Below are positions 1 through 8,510 of a stretch of DNA of 21,027 bases, in pieces. Made by a program: the position numbers and the translations under genes. Within the stretch, counting starts at the first letter, position 1, and every line of letters begins with the position of its first letter. Under the pieces are notes generated by a model. The model had not been told where the DNA came from, did not search any database, and was given only the letters and a program-made list of their open reading frames with translations. The stretch is from an uncultured Oscillospiraceae bacterium (GTDB lineage Bacteria; Bacillota_A; Clostridia; Oscillospirales; Oscillospiraceae): positions 1 through 21,027 of the forward strand of contig CAJTTS010000056.1 of NCBI GenBank assembly GCA_910579155.1, written 5' to 3'.

Positions 1-3000
1 TGGAGCGGGCGTGGATCTTGTCGTCCACCAGGTGGTGGAGCTTCATGAAGTAGACATAGCCCACGGTGACCTTGTTGTCAAAGCGCTCGCCGGTGCGGCC
101 GTCGTAGAGCCAGCTCTTCCCCTCCGGGTCCAGGCCCGCCAGCTGGAGGGCGTCGGCGATGTCCTGCTCGTTGGCCCCGTCGAAGATGGGGGTGGCCACC
201 TTCCAGCCCAGGGCCTTGGCGGCGTAGCCCAGGTGGACCTCCAGCACCTGGCCGATGTTCATGCGGGAGGGCACGCCCAGGGGGTTGAGCACGATGTCCA
301 GGGGGGTGCCGTCGGGCAGGAAGGGCATATCCTCCTGGGGCAGGATGCGGGACACCACGCCCTTGTTGCCGTGGCGGCCGGCCATCTTGTCGCCCACGGA
401 GATCTTCCGCTTCTGAGCGATGTAGACCCGGACCACCTGGTTGACGCCGGGGGACAGCTCGGCTCCCTCCTCCCGGGAGAACACCTTCACGTCCACCACG
501 ATGCCGTACTCGCCGTGGGGGACCTTCAGAGAGGTATCGCGGGTCTCGTGGGCCTTCTCGCCGAAGATGGCCCGGAGCAGGCGCTCCTCGGCGGTCATCT
601 CGGTCTCGCCCTTGGGGGTGACCTTGCCCACCAGATAGTCGCCGGCGCGGACCTCCGCGCCCACGCGGATAATGCCCCGCTCGTCCAGGTCCTTCAGGGC
701 GTCCTCGCCCACGTTGGTGATGTCGCGGGTGATCTCCTCGGGGCCCAGCTTGGTGTCCCGGGCCTCGGTCTCGTACTCCTCGATGTGGATGGAGGTGAAC
801 ACGTCCTCCTTCACCATCCGCTCGTTGAGCAGGATGGCGTCCTCGTAGTTATAGCCCTCCCAGGTCATGAAACCCATGAGGATGTTCTTGCCCAGGGCGA
901 TCTCACCGTTGGAGGTGGACTGGCCGTCGGCCAGGGTGTCCCGGGCCTGGACCCGGTCGCCCACGGACACGATGGGCCGCTGGTGGATGCAGGTGCCGTG
1001 GTTGGAGCGCTGGTACTTGGTGAGCTTGTAGTCCTTCTCGCCCTGGCCGTCGTAGCGCACGGCGATGTGGGTGGCGTCCACGGCGGTGACCACGCCGTCG
1101 CCCTCGGCCAGCACGGCCACCTCGGAGTCCTGGCAGTTCTTGTACTCCTGGCCGGTGGCCACGATGGGGGCCTCGGTGGTGAGCAGGGGCACCGCCTGGC
1201 GCTGCATGTTGGCGCCCATCAGGGCCCGGTTGGCGTCGTCGTTCTGGAGGAAGGGGATCTGGGCGGAGGCCACGGACACCATCATTTTGGGGGACACGTC
1301 CACGAAGTCCACCCGGTCCCGGTCCACCTCGATGATCTCGTTGCGGTGGCGGCAGGCCACGCGGGCGCGCTCGAAGCAGCCGTTCTCGTCCACCGGCTCG
1401 GTGGCCTGGGCCACGTTGAACTCGTCCTCCACGTCGGCGGTCATATACTCCACTTCGCCGGTGACCTGGACGGCGACGCACCTGCCGTTGTCGTCCAGGA
1501 TCTTTTTGGTCTTGCGGTAGGGGGTCTCGATGAAGCCGTAGCGGTTCACCCGGGCGTAGGAGGCCAAGTAGGAGATCAGGCCGATGTTGGGACCTTCGGG
1601 GGTCTCGATGGGGCACAGCCGGCCGTAGTGGGAGTAGTGGATGTCCCGCACGTCGAAGGAGGCCCGGTCACGGGACAGGCCGCCGGGGCCCAGGGCGGAC
1701 AGGCGGCGCTTGTGGGTGAGCTCCGCCAGGGGGTTGGTCTGGTCCATGAACTGGGACAGGGGGGAGGAGCCGAAGAACTCCTTGATGGCGGCGGTGACCG
1801 GCCGGATGTTGATCAGGGACTGGGGGGTGACGATGTCCAGGTCCTGGATGGTCATCCGCTCCCGGATCACCCGCTCCATGCGGGTGAAGCCGATCCGGAA
1901 CTGGTTTTGCAGCAGCTCGCCCACGCAGCGCAGGCGGCGGTTGCCCAGATGGTCGATGTCGTCGGGGACGCCCACGCCGAAGGCCAGGCAGTTGAGGTAG
2001 TTGATGGAGGCCATGATGTCATCCACGGTGATGTGCTTGGGGATCAGCCGGTCCATATTGTCCTTCAGAAGGTCGAGGAAGTCCTCCTGGGACAGGCCCT
2101 CCGCCTCCCGCTTGTCCAGCAGCTCCCGGAGGACCTTGCCGCACACCTTTTCGGTGATGCCCGCCTGGACGGGGTCGAAGTCCACGAACTTGGACATGTC
2201 CACCATGCCGTTGGAGAACACCTTCACCATGTGCACGCCGGTGTGGAGATCGTCCACCTCCACCACGGCCTCGTTGACGCCCAGCCCGTCCAGCATCTGG
2301 GCCTTCTCCCGGGTGAGGACCTCGCCCTTCTCGGCCACGATCTCGCCGGTGGCGGGATCGGCCACGGGCTCGCCCAGCTTCTGGCCGGACAGCCGGGTCC
2401 AGATGGCCAGCTTCTTGTTGAACTTGTACCGGCCCACCCCGGACAGGTCGTAGCGCCGGGGGTCGAAGAACAGGGAGTTCATCAGGCTCTCGGCGGAGTC
2501 CACCGTGGGGGGCTCGCCGGGGCGCAGCTTGCGGTAGATCTCCAGCATGGACTCCTCATAGCTCTTGCAGGCGTCCTTCTCCAGGGTGGCCAGCAGCCGG
2601 GGGTCCTCGCCGAACAGGTCGATGATGCCCGCGTCGGTCCGGGGGCCGATGGCCCGGATCAGGCAGGTGACGGGCAGCTTGCGGTTCTTGTCGATGCGGA
2701 CGTAGAAGATGTCGGACAGATCCGTCTCATACTCCAGCCAGGCGCCCCGGTAGGGGATCACGGTGGCGGCGAAGGTGATGTTGTCCGCCTTGTCGGCGTT
2801 CTTGGAGAAATAGACGCCGGGGGAGCGCACCAGCTGGGAGACGATGACCCGCTCCGCGCCGTTGATGACGAAGGTGCCCGCGTCGGTCATGATGGGGAAA
2901 TCGCCCATGAAGATGGACTGCTCCTTGATCTCGTTGGTGGCCTTGTTGCGGAGATGGACCTGCACCTTCATGGGGGCGGCGTAGGTCATGTCCTGGGCCT

Positions 3001-3250
3001 TGCACTCCTCAATGGTGTACTTGGGGGGGTCGTCCATGGAGAAGCTGATGAAGGACAGCTCCAGGTTGCCCGCGTAGTCGGTGATGGAGTCCACATCGTT
3101 GAACACCTCCTGGAGCCCCGTCTCCAGGAACCACTTGTAGGACTTCTTCTGGATCTCCAGGAGGTAGGGCATCTCCAGGATCTCGTCGGTGCGGGCGAAG
3201 CTTTTCCGGTGGGTCTTGCCGTACCAGACATCTTTGACCGCTCTGGCCAT
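1..3250 (-). CDS. rpoB: DNA-directed RNA polymerase beta subunit (3' end outside window)
   Basis: This is the beta subunit of the core transcription enzyme, which forms half of the active-site cleft. The minus strand reads from an ATG at 3250 ([20 protein letters not shown]) through 1083 codons without a stop and runs off the window, so roughly the last 100-150 residues are missing. The rifampicin pocket near residue 490 reads [18 protein letters not shown] followed by [14 protein letters not shown], with the residues usual in sensitive enzymes (E. coli D516, H526 and S531 equivalents). Later blocks [25 protein letters not shown] and [17 protein letters not shown] are also canonical. The start is uncertain: no strong ribosome site precedes the ATG, and the frame stays open upstream with a possible GTG about 18 bases earlier. 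No rplJ/rplL genes lie upstream; the neighbours are unrelated and divergent, so rpoB appears to head its own transcript. Confidence 0.97.
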   Translation of the reverse strand, partial: MARAVKDVWYGKTHRKSFARTDEILEMPYLLEIQKKSYKWFLETGLQEVFNDVDSITDYAGNLELSFISFSMDDPPKYTIEECKAQDMTYAAPMKVQVHLRNKATNEIKEQSIFMGDFPIMTDAGTFVINGAERVIVSQLVRSPGVYFSKNADKADNITFAATVIPYRGAWLEYETDLSDIFYVRIDKNRKLPVTCLIRAIGPRTDAGIIDLFGEDPRLLATLEKDACKSYEESMLEIYRKLRPGEPPTVDSAESLMNSLFFDPRRYDLSGVGRYKFNKKLAIWTRLSGQKLGEPVADPATGEIVAEKGEVLTREKAQMLDGLGVNEAVVEVDDLHTGVHMVKVFSNGMVDMSKFVDFDPVQAGITEKVCGKVLRELLDKREAEGLSQEDFLDLLKDNMDRLIPKHITVDDIMASINYLNCLAFGVGVPDDIDHLGNRRLRCVGELLQNQFRIGFTRMERVIRERMTIQDLDIVTPQSLINIRPVTAAIKEFFGSSPLSQFMDQTNPLAELTHKRRLSALGPGGLSRDRASFDVRDIHYSHYGRLCPIETPEGPNIGLISYLASYARVNRYGFIETPYRKTKKILDDNGRCVAVQVTGEVEYMTADVEDEFNVAQATEPVDENGCFERARVACRHRNEIIEVDRDRVDFVDVSPKMMVSVASAQIPFLQNDDANRALMGANMQRQAVPLLTTEAPIVATGQEYKNCQDSEVAVLAEGDGVVTAVDATHIAVRYDGQGEKDYKLTKYQRSNHGTCIHQRPIVSVGDRVQARDTLADGQSTSNGEIALGKNILMGFMTWEGYNYEDAILLNERMVKEDVFTSIHIEEYETEARDTKLGPEEITRDITNVGEDALKDLDERGIIRVGAEVRAGDYLVGKVTPKGETEMTAEERLLRAIFGEKAHETRDTSLKVPHGEYGIVVDVKVFSREEGAELSPGVNQVVRVYIAQKRKISVGDKMAGRHGNKGVVSRILPQEDMPFLPDGTPLDIVLNPLGVPSRMNIGQVLEVHLGYAAKALGWKVATPIFDGANEQDIADALQLAGLDPEGKSWLYDGRTGERFDNKVTVGYVYFMKLHHLVDDKIHARS

Positions 3251-3430
3251 ACGCTGTTCACGCTCCACTTCGTCAAGATCTCCGGGCCGCCGGATCGCCA
3301 AAGGACCGACACGCCCGGGCCGGTTGTAAGGTTTTGAAAATTTCCTCTTGCCTTTTTTGTGCACATCTGCTATACTGACGATATCGGGTGGGGAAGATAT
3401 TTTCTCGCCTAATGTGCATATAAGCAATTT

Positions 3431-3459
3431 ATAGTACCATATCCGCCGTCCCGCGTCAA
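3431..3459 (-). promoter_or_regulatory. Strong sigma-A promoter for rpoB
   Basis: On the minus strand a TTGACG -35 box (3459-3454) and a TACTAT -10 box (3436-3431) are separated by exactly 17 bases, with TG placed as an extended -10. Transcription would start near 3424 and give a leader of about 175 nt before the rpoB ATG. The leader contains a GC-rich potential stem (CCGGGC with GCCCGG) shortly before the start. Confidence 0.8.
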
Positions 3460-3520
3460 GAGAAATTTTGCCGCCGGGGCGATTTTTACTGATTTTCTTT
3501 TTGCGGCGGAGGTAGAACGC

Positions 3521-3799
3521 TTGGAAAAATACGAAATTTTTAAATACAGTGCCGGTTTAGCTACGGTCGTGGTGGTGGGCGTGGCGCTCAAGGTCCCCGC
3601 GTTTCGGACCGTTCTTCCCTTCGTCTTATTGCCCGCCACGGCGTGCGCGGGGGCGGCCGCCTATTTCCATCACAGGCTGCCCGAAAGTAAAAAGTGTTCG
3701 CTTTTCAGCCGGCGCCACCCAGCGCCGTTCTTCATTGCCCTGCTGCTTGGAAATGTCACTCTGCTCCTGCTGCCCTTCATAGCGCTGTGGCGGCGGTGA
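3521..3799 (+). CDS. Small multi-pass membrane protein, unknown function
   Basis: A 92-residue protein not recognised as any named family. The TTG start at 3521 is chosen because GGAGG lies 8 bases upstream. Hydrophobic stretches lie near residues 10-25, 30-48 and 68-88, separated by a basic segment (HHRLPESKK...FSRRHP) and ending in WRR, which suggests a small integral membrane protein with about three helices. It is divergent from rpoB and 32 bases upstream of a DUF1294 gene of the same size and character, so the two probably form one transcript. No clear promoter was found for it. A minus-strand ORF covering the same bases has no good ribosome site and is less likely. Confidence 0.6.
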   Translation: MEKYEIFKYSAGLATVVVVGVALKVPAFRTVLPFVLLPATACAGAAAYFHHRLPESKKCSLFSRRHPAPFFIALLLGNVTLLLLPFIALWRR

Positions 3800-3831
3800 G
3801 CTTACATTGATAATGTAGAGAGGGACCGCTT

Positions 3832-4110
3832 ATGAGAGAGACCGTCTATCTGCTGCTGATCTGGCTGGGCGTCGCCAGCGCCCTGGCCCTCGTCCTCTTT
3901 GGCTGGGACAAGCTGATGGCCAAACTCCACCGCCGCCGCGTCCCCGAGGCAGCGCTGCTGGGGTGCGCTCTGCTGGGCGGCTCCACCGGGGCCGCCCTGG
4001 GCATGGCGCTGTTCCGCCACAAGACCCGCAAGCCCCTGTTCCGCCGCTTTGTCCCCCTGTGCCTGTGCGCCCACGCCGCTTTGCTGCTCTGGGCCGCGCT
4101 GGGCGCCTGA
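3832..4110 (+). CDS. DUF1294 family membrane protein
   Basis: A 92-residue protein of the DUF1294 family, whose members are small membrane proteins of unknown function, often close to cold-shock domains in other bacteria. The family signature is clear: a first hydrophobic helix, then GWDKLMAKLHRRRVPEAALL, then a glycine-rich second helix (GGSTGAALGMALFRHKTRKPLFRR), then a third helix ending at the C-terminus. The YDK/WDK motif, the R-V-P-E turn and the FRHKT motif are family hallmarks. A GAGGG ribosome site lies 6-7 bases before the ATG. The gene ends 12 bases before a clear intrinsic terminator, closing a two-gene membrane-protein unit with the gene at 3521. Confidence 0.85.
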   Translation: MRETVYLLLIWLGVASALALVLFGWDKLMAKLHRRRVPEAALLGCALLGGSTGAALGMALFRHKTRKPLFRRFVPLCLCAHAALLLWAALGA

Positions 4111-4122
4111 GCGCCGGTCCGG

Positions 4123-4170
4123 CCTGCCTGCCCTGCCGTTTTCCGGCGAGCCAGGCAGGTTTTTGTTTTT
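4123..4170 (+). terminator. Rho-independent terminator after the DUF1294 gene
   Basis: CCTGCCTG (4123-4130) pairs with CAGGCAGG (4152-4159). The loop contains a further small CCG/CGG stem. A TTTTTGTTTTT tract follows at once. Confidence 0.85.
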
Positions 4171-4195
4171 CCAGAAAATTTTGTTCAACTTCCTG

Positions 4196-4224
4196 TTGAC
4201 AAGGGGCGGTCCAGGGGTTACAAT
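4196..4224 (+). promoter_or_regulatory. Near-consensus sigma-A promoter
   Basis: TTGACA (4196-4201) and TACAAT (4219-4224) are separated by 17 bases. It drives the small conserved gene at 4278 and probably the NlpC/P60 gene behind it. Confidence 0.85.
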
Positions 4225-4259
4225 AGCAATAGTTACAAACCAGTTACAAACTGTTACAA
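4217..4259 (+). repeat. Four direct GTTACAA repeats, possible operator
   Basis: GTTACAA occurs at 4217, 4232, 4243 and 4253. The first copy overlaps the -10 box and the other three lie in the start of the leader. The last three are spaced 11 and 10 bases, about one helical turn, which suits a protein binding one face of the DNA. Alternatively they are accidental -10-like boxes. Confidence 0.55.
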
Positions 4260-4277
4260 TTTTTTGAGGAGGCTCTC

Positions 4278-4568
4278 ATGGCTGAGAAATCTACCGTCCT
4301 GACCTACAAAGGCCATCCGCTGCGGCGGAAGGACAATCTGATCTATTACGGCTCCATGGCCGACAAGTACATCGTCATGATCCAGGTGATGAGCACCGAG
4401 AAGGGCGGCTCCCTGGAGCTGGCCAACAAGGTGCATCTCCAGCTCCAGTTCACCGACCCGGATCTGAAGAGCCGGGACCGGGTGGTGAAGAAGAGCGACC
4501 TGCCCGATCTGTTCTCCGCCATCGACATGGGGTCTATCTGGCTGATGCGGGCCCTGGCCGGCAAGTAA
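4278..4568 (+). CDS. Conserved small protein, unknown function
   Basis: A 96-residue soluble protein with no recognised family. The ATG follows a strong GAGGAGG ribosome site at 5 bases and a near-consensus promoter, so it should be well expressed. It has no signal peptide or membrane helix. The sequence alternates short predicted strands (TVLTYKGHPLRRKDNLIYYG, KYIVMIQVM, KVHLQLQFT) with a charged segment and a C-terminal helix (DLFSAIDMGSIWLMRALAGK), which suggests a compact mainly beta domain. The next gene starts 47 bases after its stop with no terminator between, so they are likely cotranscribed. Confidence 0.75.
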   Translation: MAEKSTVLTYKGHPLRRKDNLIYYGSMADKYIVMIQVMSTEKGGSLELANKVHLQLQFTDPDLKSRDRVVKKSDLPDLFSAIDMGSIWLMRALAGK

Positions 4569-4615
4569 GTAAGGGCCGTCTTTACCAATGAAAATCTAAA
4601 ATGGGGGTCATACCA

Positions 4616-5527
4616 ATGAATTTCAAAGCGAAGGCGGTCAAGACCGTGGCCGCCGCCGGGATCGTCCTGTCCATGTGCACCGGCGTGGCGTTCGCCTCCA
4701 TCGGAAGCGCCACCGTCACCGCCGATTCCCTGCGTATGCGCAGCGAGGCCAGCACCAGCTCGTCCACCTTGGTCCAGGCTCCGAAGGGGACCCAGGTCGC
4801 TGTGGAGGAGGATGCGGGCAACGGCTGGTACAAAGTGAGCTACAACGGCCAGACCGGGTTCATGTCCGGCGAATGGCTCACCGTTTCCCTGGCCGACGGC
4901 ACCGTGGTCCCCGCCGCCCAGGGCACCGAGCCCGAGCAGCAGCGGGGCCTCATCACCGCCAGCGCGCTCAATGTCCGCTCCGGCCCGGCCACTACATATG
5001 ACAAGGTCGCCACCTTGAAGGCCGGCAGCGTGGTGGATATCGTCTCCGACCCCGGCAACGGCTGGTACGAGGTGGACGGCGGCTATGTGTCCTCCGAGTA
5101 TGTCACCCTGGTGGGCGCCGACTATGAAGGCTCCAGCGCCCTGGGCGCCTCCGCCGCCGCCATGGCCAAGAGCCTGCTGGGCTGCCGCTACCGCTCTGGT
5201 GCCGCCGGTCCCAGCTCCTTCGACTGCTCCGGCCTGATGTACTACATCTACCGCCAGCTGGGCCACCCCATCGCCCGGGGCTCCTCCAGCCAGTACTATA
5301 ACAGCGGCTATTTCGTCTCCACCGATGCCATGCAGCCCGGCGACCTGATCTTCTTCTTCGACCGCCGCTTCGACAGCTCCGGCGGCACCCTGCCCACCAC
5401 CCATGTGGGCATGTATGTGGGGGACGGCCAGTTCATCCATGCCTCCACCACCTCCTACCGGGTGCAGTACGACAGCGTGTCCGGCTACTATGCCCCGTAT
5501 ATCGTGGGCGCCAAGCGCATCGGCTGA
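4616..5527 (+). CDS. Secreted SH3-domain NlpC/P60 peptidoglycan endopeptidase
   Basis: A secreted cell-wall hydrolase of 303 residues, expected to cleave stem peptides of peptidoglycan. The ATG at 4616 is preferred over the ATG at 4601 because a GGGGG ribosome site sits 8 bases before it and the product then starts with a classic signal peptide (MNFKAKAVKTVAAAGIVLSM...GVAFA). Two bacterial SH3 domains follow (about residues 30-85 and 110-165), each with the D/ALRMRSEA or ALNVRSGP start and GNGWYKV/GNGWYEV core that bind the cell wall. The C-terminal NlpC/P60 domain has catalytic Cys204 in FDCSGL, His263 in THVGMYVG and a third polar residue, His275, in FIHAS. All active-site residues are present. 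A terminator follows directly. Confidence 0.93.
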   Translation: MNFKAKAVKTVAAAGIVLSMCTGVAFASIGSATVTADSLRMRSEASTSSSTLVQAPKGTQVAVEEDAGNGWYKVSYNGQTGFMSGEWLTVSLADGTVVPAAQGTEPEQQRGLITASALNVRSGPATTYDKVATLKAGSVVDIVSDPGNGWYEVDGGYVSSEYVTLVGADYEGSSALGASAAAMAKSLLGCRYRSGAAGPSSFDCSGLMYYIYRQLGHPIARGSSSQYYNSGYFVSTDAMQPGDLIFFFDRRFDSSGGTLPTTHVGMYVGDGQFIHASTTSYRVQYDSVSGYYAPYIVGAKRIG

Positions 5528-5547
5528 TCGAACGTCCAATATCTTCC

Positions 5548-5583
5548 AGCCGTCCGGCGAACAGGCCGGGCGGCTTGTTCTTT
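5548..5583 (+). terminator. Rho-independent terminator after the NlpC/P60 gene
   Basis: AGCCGTCCGGC (5548-5558) pairs with GCCGGGCGGCT (5565-5575) through 11 pairs including one G-U. The loop has 6 bases and a T-rich tail follows. Confidence 0.8.
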
Positions 5584-5606
5584 ACGGAAAATTATCATTT
5601 TGCCTC

Positions 5607-5635
5607 TTTACATTTGGCCCCATCTGGGATAAAAT
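5607..5635 (+). promoter_or_regulatory. Sigma-A promoter for ireB
   Basis: TTTACA (5607-5612) and TAAAAT (5630-5635) are 17 bases apart, which leaves a leader of about 25 bases before the ireB start. Confidence 0.75.
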
Positions 5636-5665
5636 AGGCGTAACAAGAAAAAGGGGGTGCGCCCA

Positions 5666-5920
5666 TTGAGCGACATGGACTACACGCGCAAATTCAGCGT
5701 CAATTTGAACAAGGATGAGGAGATCCGCGCCATCCTGTCCTCCGTCTACAACTCCCTGCGGGAGAAGGGCTATAACCCCATCAACCAGATCGTGGGGTAT
5801 ATCCTCAGCGAGGACCCCACCTATATCACCAATCACAACAACGCCCGCACCCTCATCCGCCAGCTGGACCGGGACGAGCTGCTCCAGGTGCTGTTGAAGA
5901 GCTACCTCCATGAAAAATAA
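5666..5920 (+). CDS. ireB: IreB family regulatory phosphoprotein
   Basis: An 84-residue member of the IreB (UPF0297) family. In Enterococcus faecalis IreB is a small substrate of the PASTA Ser/Thr kinase IreK and acts as a negative regulator of cephalosporin resistance. The conserved core is plain here: [25 protein letters not shown], then YIT-HNNART-IR-LDRDEL. The TTG at 5666 ([12 protein letters not shown]) is preferred to the GTG at 5657 because it matches the family's usual N-terminus and an AGGGGG ribosome site lies suitably upstream. In many Firmicutes this gene is followed by ruvX/yrrK and a DUF1292 gene; here it is a single-gene unit with its own promoter and a perfect terminator. Confidence 0.93.
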   Translation: MSDMDYTRKFSVNLNKDEEIRAILSSVYNSLREKGYNPINQIVGYILSEDPTYITNHNNARTLIRQLDRDELLQVLLKSYLHEK

Positions 5921-5926
5921 GCGCAC

Positions 5927-5956
5927 GCCGCCGGTCATGGGACCGGCGGCTTTTTT
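5927..5956 (+). terminator. Rho-independent terminator after ireB
   Basis: A perfect 10-bp stem (GCCGCCGGTC with GACCGGCGGC), a 4-base loop and six T residues. Confidence 0.93.
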
Positions 5957-5983
5957 AAGATCGGTCCAAGGAGCTGTTTTGCG

Positions 5984-7726
5984 ATGAAAAGAGCAGTTTG
6001 CCTGCTGTTGTCCGCCGCTTTGCTGCTGGGAGCGCTGTCCGCCTGCCGCTCGCCGGCGGCGGGGCCCGGGGCCGCCGGCCTTGCCGCCAGAGAGCTGGTG
6101 GACGTTGCGCTGCTGGCCTCCGGATATGATAGAGAGGGCGGGGGCCTGGAATATCTGACGGCCACAGTGGATGGTACGGAGGAGGTCCAGGGTGAGGAAG
6201 GACGCACCGTTTATTTCGATCGAGAGGTCCTGACCGTTTACCTGGAGAACGCCTATAACATCCACAGCGCGGAACTGCCCTGGGATGACGCGGCGGTGAT
6301 CCGGGCCACCGGGGCCTCCGCCTTCGAGATCGCCGTGGTGCGGATGGAGGACGACAGCGCCGCCGTCCGGGCGGCCACCGCGTTCATGCGCTACATGTCC
6401 GCCCGCCAGGGGGATTTTGTGGGCTATGCCCCCGCAGAGGCGGACATGGCGGCCAACGGGGAGATCCTTCAGGATGGGCCTTACGCGGCGCTGTTCCTCT
6501 GTCCCGACCCCAAAGGGGCCAGCGCGGCGGTGGAGGCCGCCCTCAGCGGGGGCGAGCTCCCCGTGCCGGGGCATGAGGGCCCCGCGGAGCCGATCACCGA
6601 CGTGAAGGAACTGCGGGACCTCCTGGTGGAGGACCAGGGGATGGAGGGAGCTGAGCTGGTAAAGCTGGACGGCGATGACCCGGAGGCGTTGAATGCTTAT
6701 ATGAAGGATGCCTACGGCCTGACGCAGGATCTGTGGACGGCGGCCGCCATTGCCCGGGACCCGGAAACTGCCTTTGAGGTGGCGGTCATCCGCGCTTGCA
6801 GCGATGGGGATGAGGTGCTTGACGGTGATCCGCCGACCATATTCCCCGGCGGTTTGAAAGCGAGCGAAGCAATGGATGAGAAGCTGAATGACTATCTGAC
6901 GGTCAGGGAAGGGGAGTTTGACCCCGCCAGCGACCAGGGGAAGCTGCTCCACAGGGCTATAGCGGGGAGCGGGGGAGAAGGGGATACCTGGTATGCTGTG
7001 CTGCTGGTCTGCGCGGGCCAGGAGGAGGCGATGGACGCTTTTGCCCGGGCGACAGGCACAGGGGTTGGCTGGTCGCCCCGCTACCGCTATTTGGACACCG
7101 ACCCCAACTTCCCGGACCGCTGCGCCTTCACACCCCCCAATGAGGACGACATGTCCGTATATGACACCTCCGCGGTCCGGACTGCCTGGGAGAAAGGCGA
7201 TCCATCGCAGTTGTCTAAGAAGGACCGGAAGATCTACGAGGCGGCAGAGAAGGTACTGAAAAAGGTGCTCAAGGACGGCATGAGCGACTATGAGAAGGAG
7301 CTTGTCATCTATGATTGGGTGGTCAACAACGTGGATTACGACTGGACCCACCAGGACCACAGGAAGGAGACGCCCCGGGAGTCCTTCACCCCCTACGGCG
7401 GTCTGGTAGACCGCACGGCGGTGTGCCTGGGCTATGCCACCACGTTCCAGCTGCTGTGCGACCTGGCCGGGGTGGAGTGCATCACCGTGCCCGGCGCGGC
7501 CTTTGAGAGCCGGGAGGGTCACGGCTGGAACATGGTGCGGCTGGATGGGGAGTGGTACTGTGTGGATGCCACCTGGGACGCCAACGTCCGGGAGCGCGGA
7601 GGCCGGGGCAGGCCGGAGGATTGGGACTTTTTCAACGTTACCAGTGATGATATGGCGGCCAGCGACCACCAGTGGGACTACGCCAACACCCCGGAGGCTA
7701 CGGCCGCGGACGGGGGCAGAGGATGA
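5984..7726 (+). CDS. Lipoprotein with two DUF4358-like domains and a transglutaminase-like domain
   Basis: A 580-residue exported lipoprotein. The signal peptide ends in the lipobox LSAC with the lipidated Cys at residue 21. Two related domains follow (about residues 30-170 and 205-350), resembling DUF4358, found in Clostridia lipoproteins of unknown role: each has an ELVD/DLLVE start, an AYG/AYN motif and the pattern AFEIAVVRM / AFEVAVIRA. The C-terminal part (about 400-570) is a transglutaminase-like fold: a YEKELVIYDWVVNNVDYD lead-in, then Cys in DRTAVCLGYATTFQLLC, His in GHGWNMVRLDGEWYCVDATWD and Asp in the same block form a complete Cys-His-Asp set. It may act as a surface protease or cross-linking enzyme; the substrate cannot be told. 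GGAG lies 10 bases before the ATG. Confidence 0.88.
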   Translation: MKRAVCLLLSAALLLGALSACRSPAAGPGAAGLAARELVDVALLASGYDREGGGLEYLTATVDGTEEVQGEEGRTVYFDREVLTVYLENAYNIHSAELPWDDAAVIRATGASAFEIAVVRMEDDSAAVRAATAFMRYMSARQGDFVGYAPAEADMAANGEILQDGPYAALFLCPDPKGASAAVEAALSGGELPVPGHEGPAEPITDVKELRDLLVEDQGMEGAELVKLDGDDPEALNAYMKDAYGLTQDLWTAAAIARDPETAFEVAVIRACSDGDEVLDGDPPTIFPGGLKASEAMDEKLNDYLTVREGEFDPASDQGKLLHRAIAGSGGEGDTWYAVLLVCAGQEEAMDAFARATGTGVGWSPRYRYLDTDPNFPDRCAFTPPNEDDMSVYDTSAVRTAWEKGDPSQLSKKDRKIYEAAEKVLKKVLKDGMSDYEKELVIYDWVVNNVDYDWTHQDHRKETPRESFTPYGGLVDRTAVCLGYATTFQLLCDLAGVECITVPGAAFESREGHGWNMVRLDGEWYCVDATWDANVRERGGRGRPEDWDFFNVTSDDMAASDHQWDYANTPEATAADGGRG

Positions 7727-7731
7727 GGACG

Positions 7732-7770
7732 TTTTTGGAGGGACCCGCCGCAGGTGGGTCCCTCCAAAAA
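7732..7770. repeat. 15-bp perfect inverted repeat behind the lipoprotein gene
   Basis: TTTTTGGAGGGACCC (7732-7746) pairs with its complement (7756-7770) around a 9-base loop. The T run lies on the 5' arm and the A run on the 3' arm on both strands, so it lacks the free U tail of a standard terminator, though it could still end or stabilise the lipoprotein mRNA. Confidence 0.8.
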
Positions 7771-7796
7771 ATATTGGAGGAAATGGCGATTCCCTC

Positions 7797-7824
7797 TTTA
7801 CAAATCTTTTTTTTCTGGTATAAT
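7797..7824 (+). promoter_or_regulatory. tRNA promoter
   Basis: TTTACA (7797-7802) and a perfect TATAAT (7819-7824) are separated by 16 bases, with TG in the extended -10 position. It lies about 20 bases before the tRNA-Ala gene. Confidence 0.88.
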
Positions 7825-7844
7825 AAACCCGTTGCAAATGATTT

Positions 7845-7920
<76 letters not shown>

Positions 7921-7975
7921 ACTTAATAGGGTGAAAACGCTATCTTGCCTGTCAAGCCAGTGTTTTCAACGCCTA

Positions 7976-8009
7976 CACAGCCTTCGGATGGCAAAATCTG
8001 AAGGCTGTG
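7976..8009. repeat. Hairpin downstream of tRNA-Ala
   Basis: CACAGCCTTC (7976-7985) pairs perfectly with GAAGGCTGTG (8000-8009), with GAT/ATC able to extend it inward. No T run follows, so it is not a standard terminator. It lies in the gene-free stretch 7921-8190. Confidence 0.7.
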
Positions 8010-8066
8010 AAATTTTGCTATCAAACCCAAACGGGGGGGGATTTGAACTCTCACCAAGCAACATTC

Positions 8067-8189
8067 AAAAGGGGCGCTAAGGCCTAGCTGATGAGAAGTC
8101 CTTTTGTCCAGCAGAAACTATTTTTAGGCATTTTCCTGGTTACTGGGCATAGTGCCCTTTTTAGAATCAAAAAAGGGCGCTACCTAGCT
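8067..8189. repeat. Imperfect direct repeat and hairpin inside the element scar
   Basis: AAAAGGGGCGCTA, AGG, CCTAGCT (8067-8089) recurs as AAAAAAGGGCGCTACCTAGCT (8169-8189). The second copy also forms a 13-bp hairpin with TAGTGCCCTTTTT (8150-8162 with 8170-8182). The second copy sits where the IS110 transposase reading frame breaks off, so it may mark a deletion junction. Confidence 0.6.
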
Positions 8190-8212
8190 ATGTCAATTCC
8201 TACTGCGTTCAT
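8180..8212 (-). pseudogene. Truncated IS110 transposase, first ten codons
   Basis: MNAVGIDIAR then stop, behind an AGGAGGG ribosome site about 5 bases upstream. IS110 transposases are normally 300-450 residues, so essentially all of the RuvC-like and serine-containing C-terminal domains are missing. The break coincides with a 13-bp hairpin and one copy of an imperfect direct repeat. Confidence 0.6.
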
Positions 8213-8261
8213 ACTTCCCTCCTGTGTAGTTGATATGGCTCCCGCCTCTGTTCCTCGCCGC

Positions 8262-8510
8262 TTATTCAATCTCCTGACTGACCCGAACGCACCACATCTG
8301 GACGCTCACCAAAACCCGCCCAGCGAAGCGGGTGGAGTTCCCCCAACGAGATGGCTCTACCTGCGCAAATCGAATGCTGCGAATGAGAGAGGCGGCTGAC
8401 GGACTCTTGATCGGGCGTGTTGGCCCAAGGTCAGCGGCGTCAGGCCATTTACTCCCTCATTCTACAGCTTCAGCTTTGAGACGACAAAAGACACGGCTGG
8501 CTGCCGTGCC
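8262..8510 (-). ncRNA. Candidate IS110 bridge RNA (ends approximate)
   Basis: In 5'-3' order on the minus strand there is a 5' stem-loop (8508-8503 with 8497-8492). Then an 11-bp stem, GAATGAGGGAG (8462-8452) with CTCTCTCATTC (8391-8381), contains an inner stem CTGACG/CGTCAG (8443-8438 with 8401-8396). The inner stem closes a 36-base loop that starts with CCGCTGACCT (8437-8428). A later stem, GCGGGT/ACCCGC in sense order, lies around 8314-8333. In IS110-group elements the RNA upstream of the transposase has a 5' stem, a target-binding loop and a donor-binding loop; the first two can be proposed here, the donor loop was not assigned. Inferred from sequence only. Confidence 0.5.

Noticed and set aside
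11..3337. Very long plus-strand ORF (1108 codons)
   Set aside because: It is the antisense shadow of rpoB, produced by GC-rich third positions. The minus strand gives an unmistakable RNA polymerase beta subunit.
3409..3639. Minus-strand ORF of 76 codons upstream of rpoB
   Set aside because: It covers the rpoB promoter and overlaps the TTG-started membrane gene, which has the better ribosome site and hydrophobic pattern.
8091..8399. Plus-strand ORF of 102 codons
   Set aside because: It lies antisense to the IS110 left end and candidate bridge RNA and has no ribosome site, so it is better explained as a shadow of conserved noncoding DNA.
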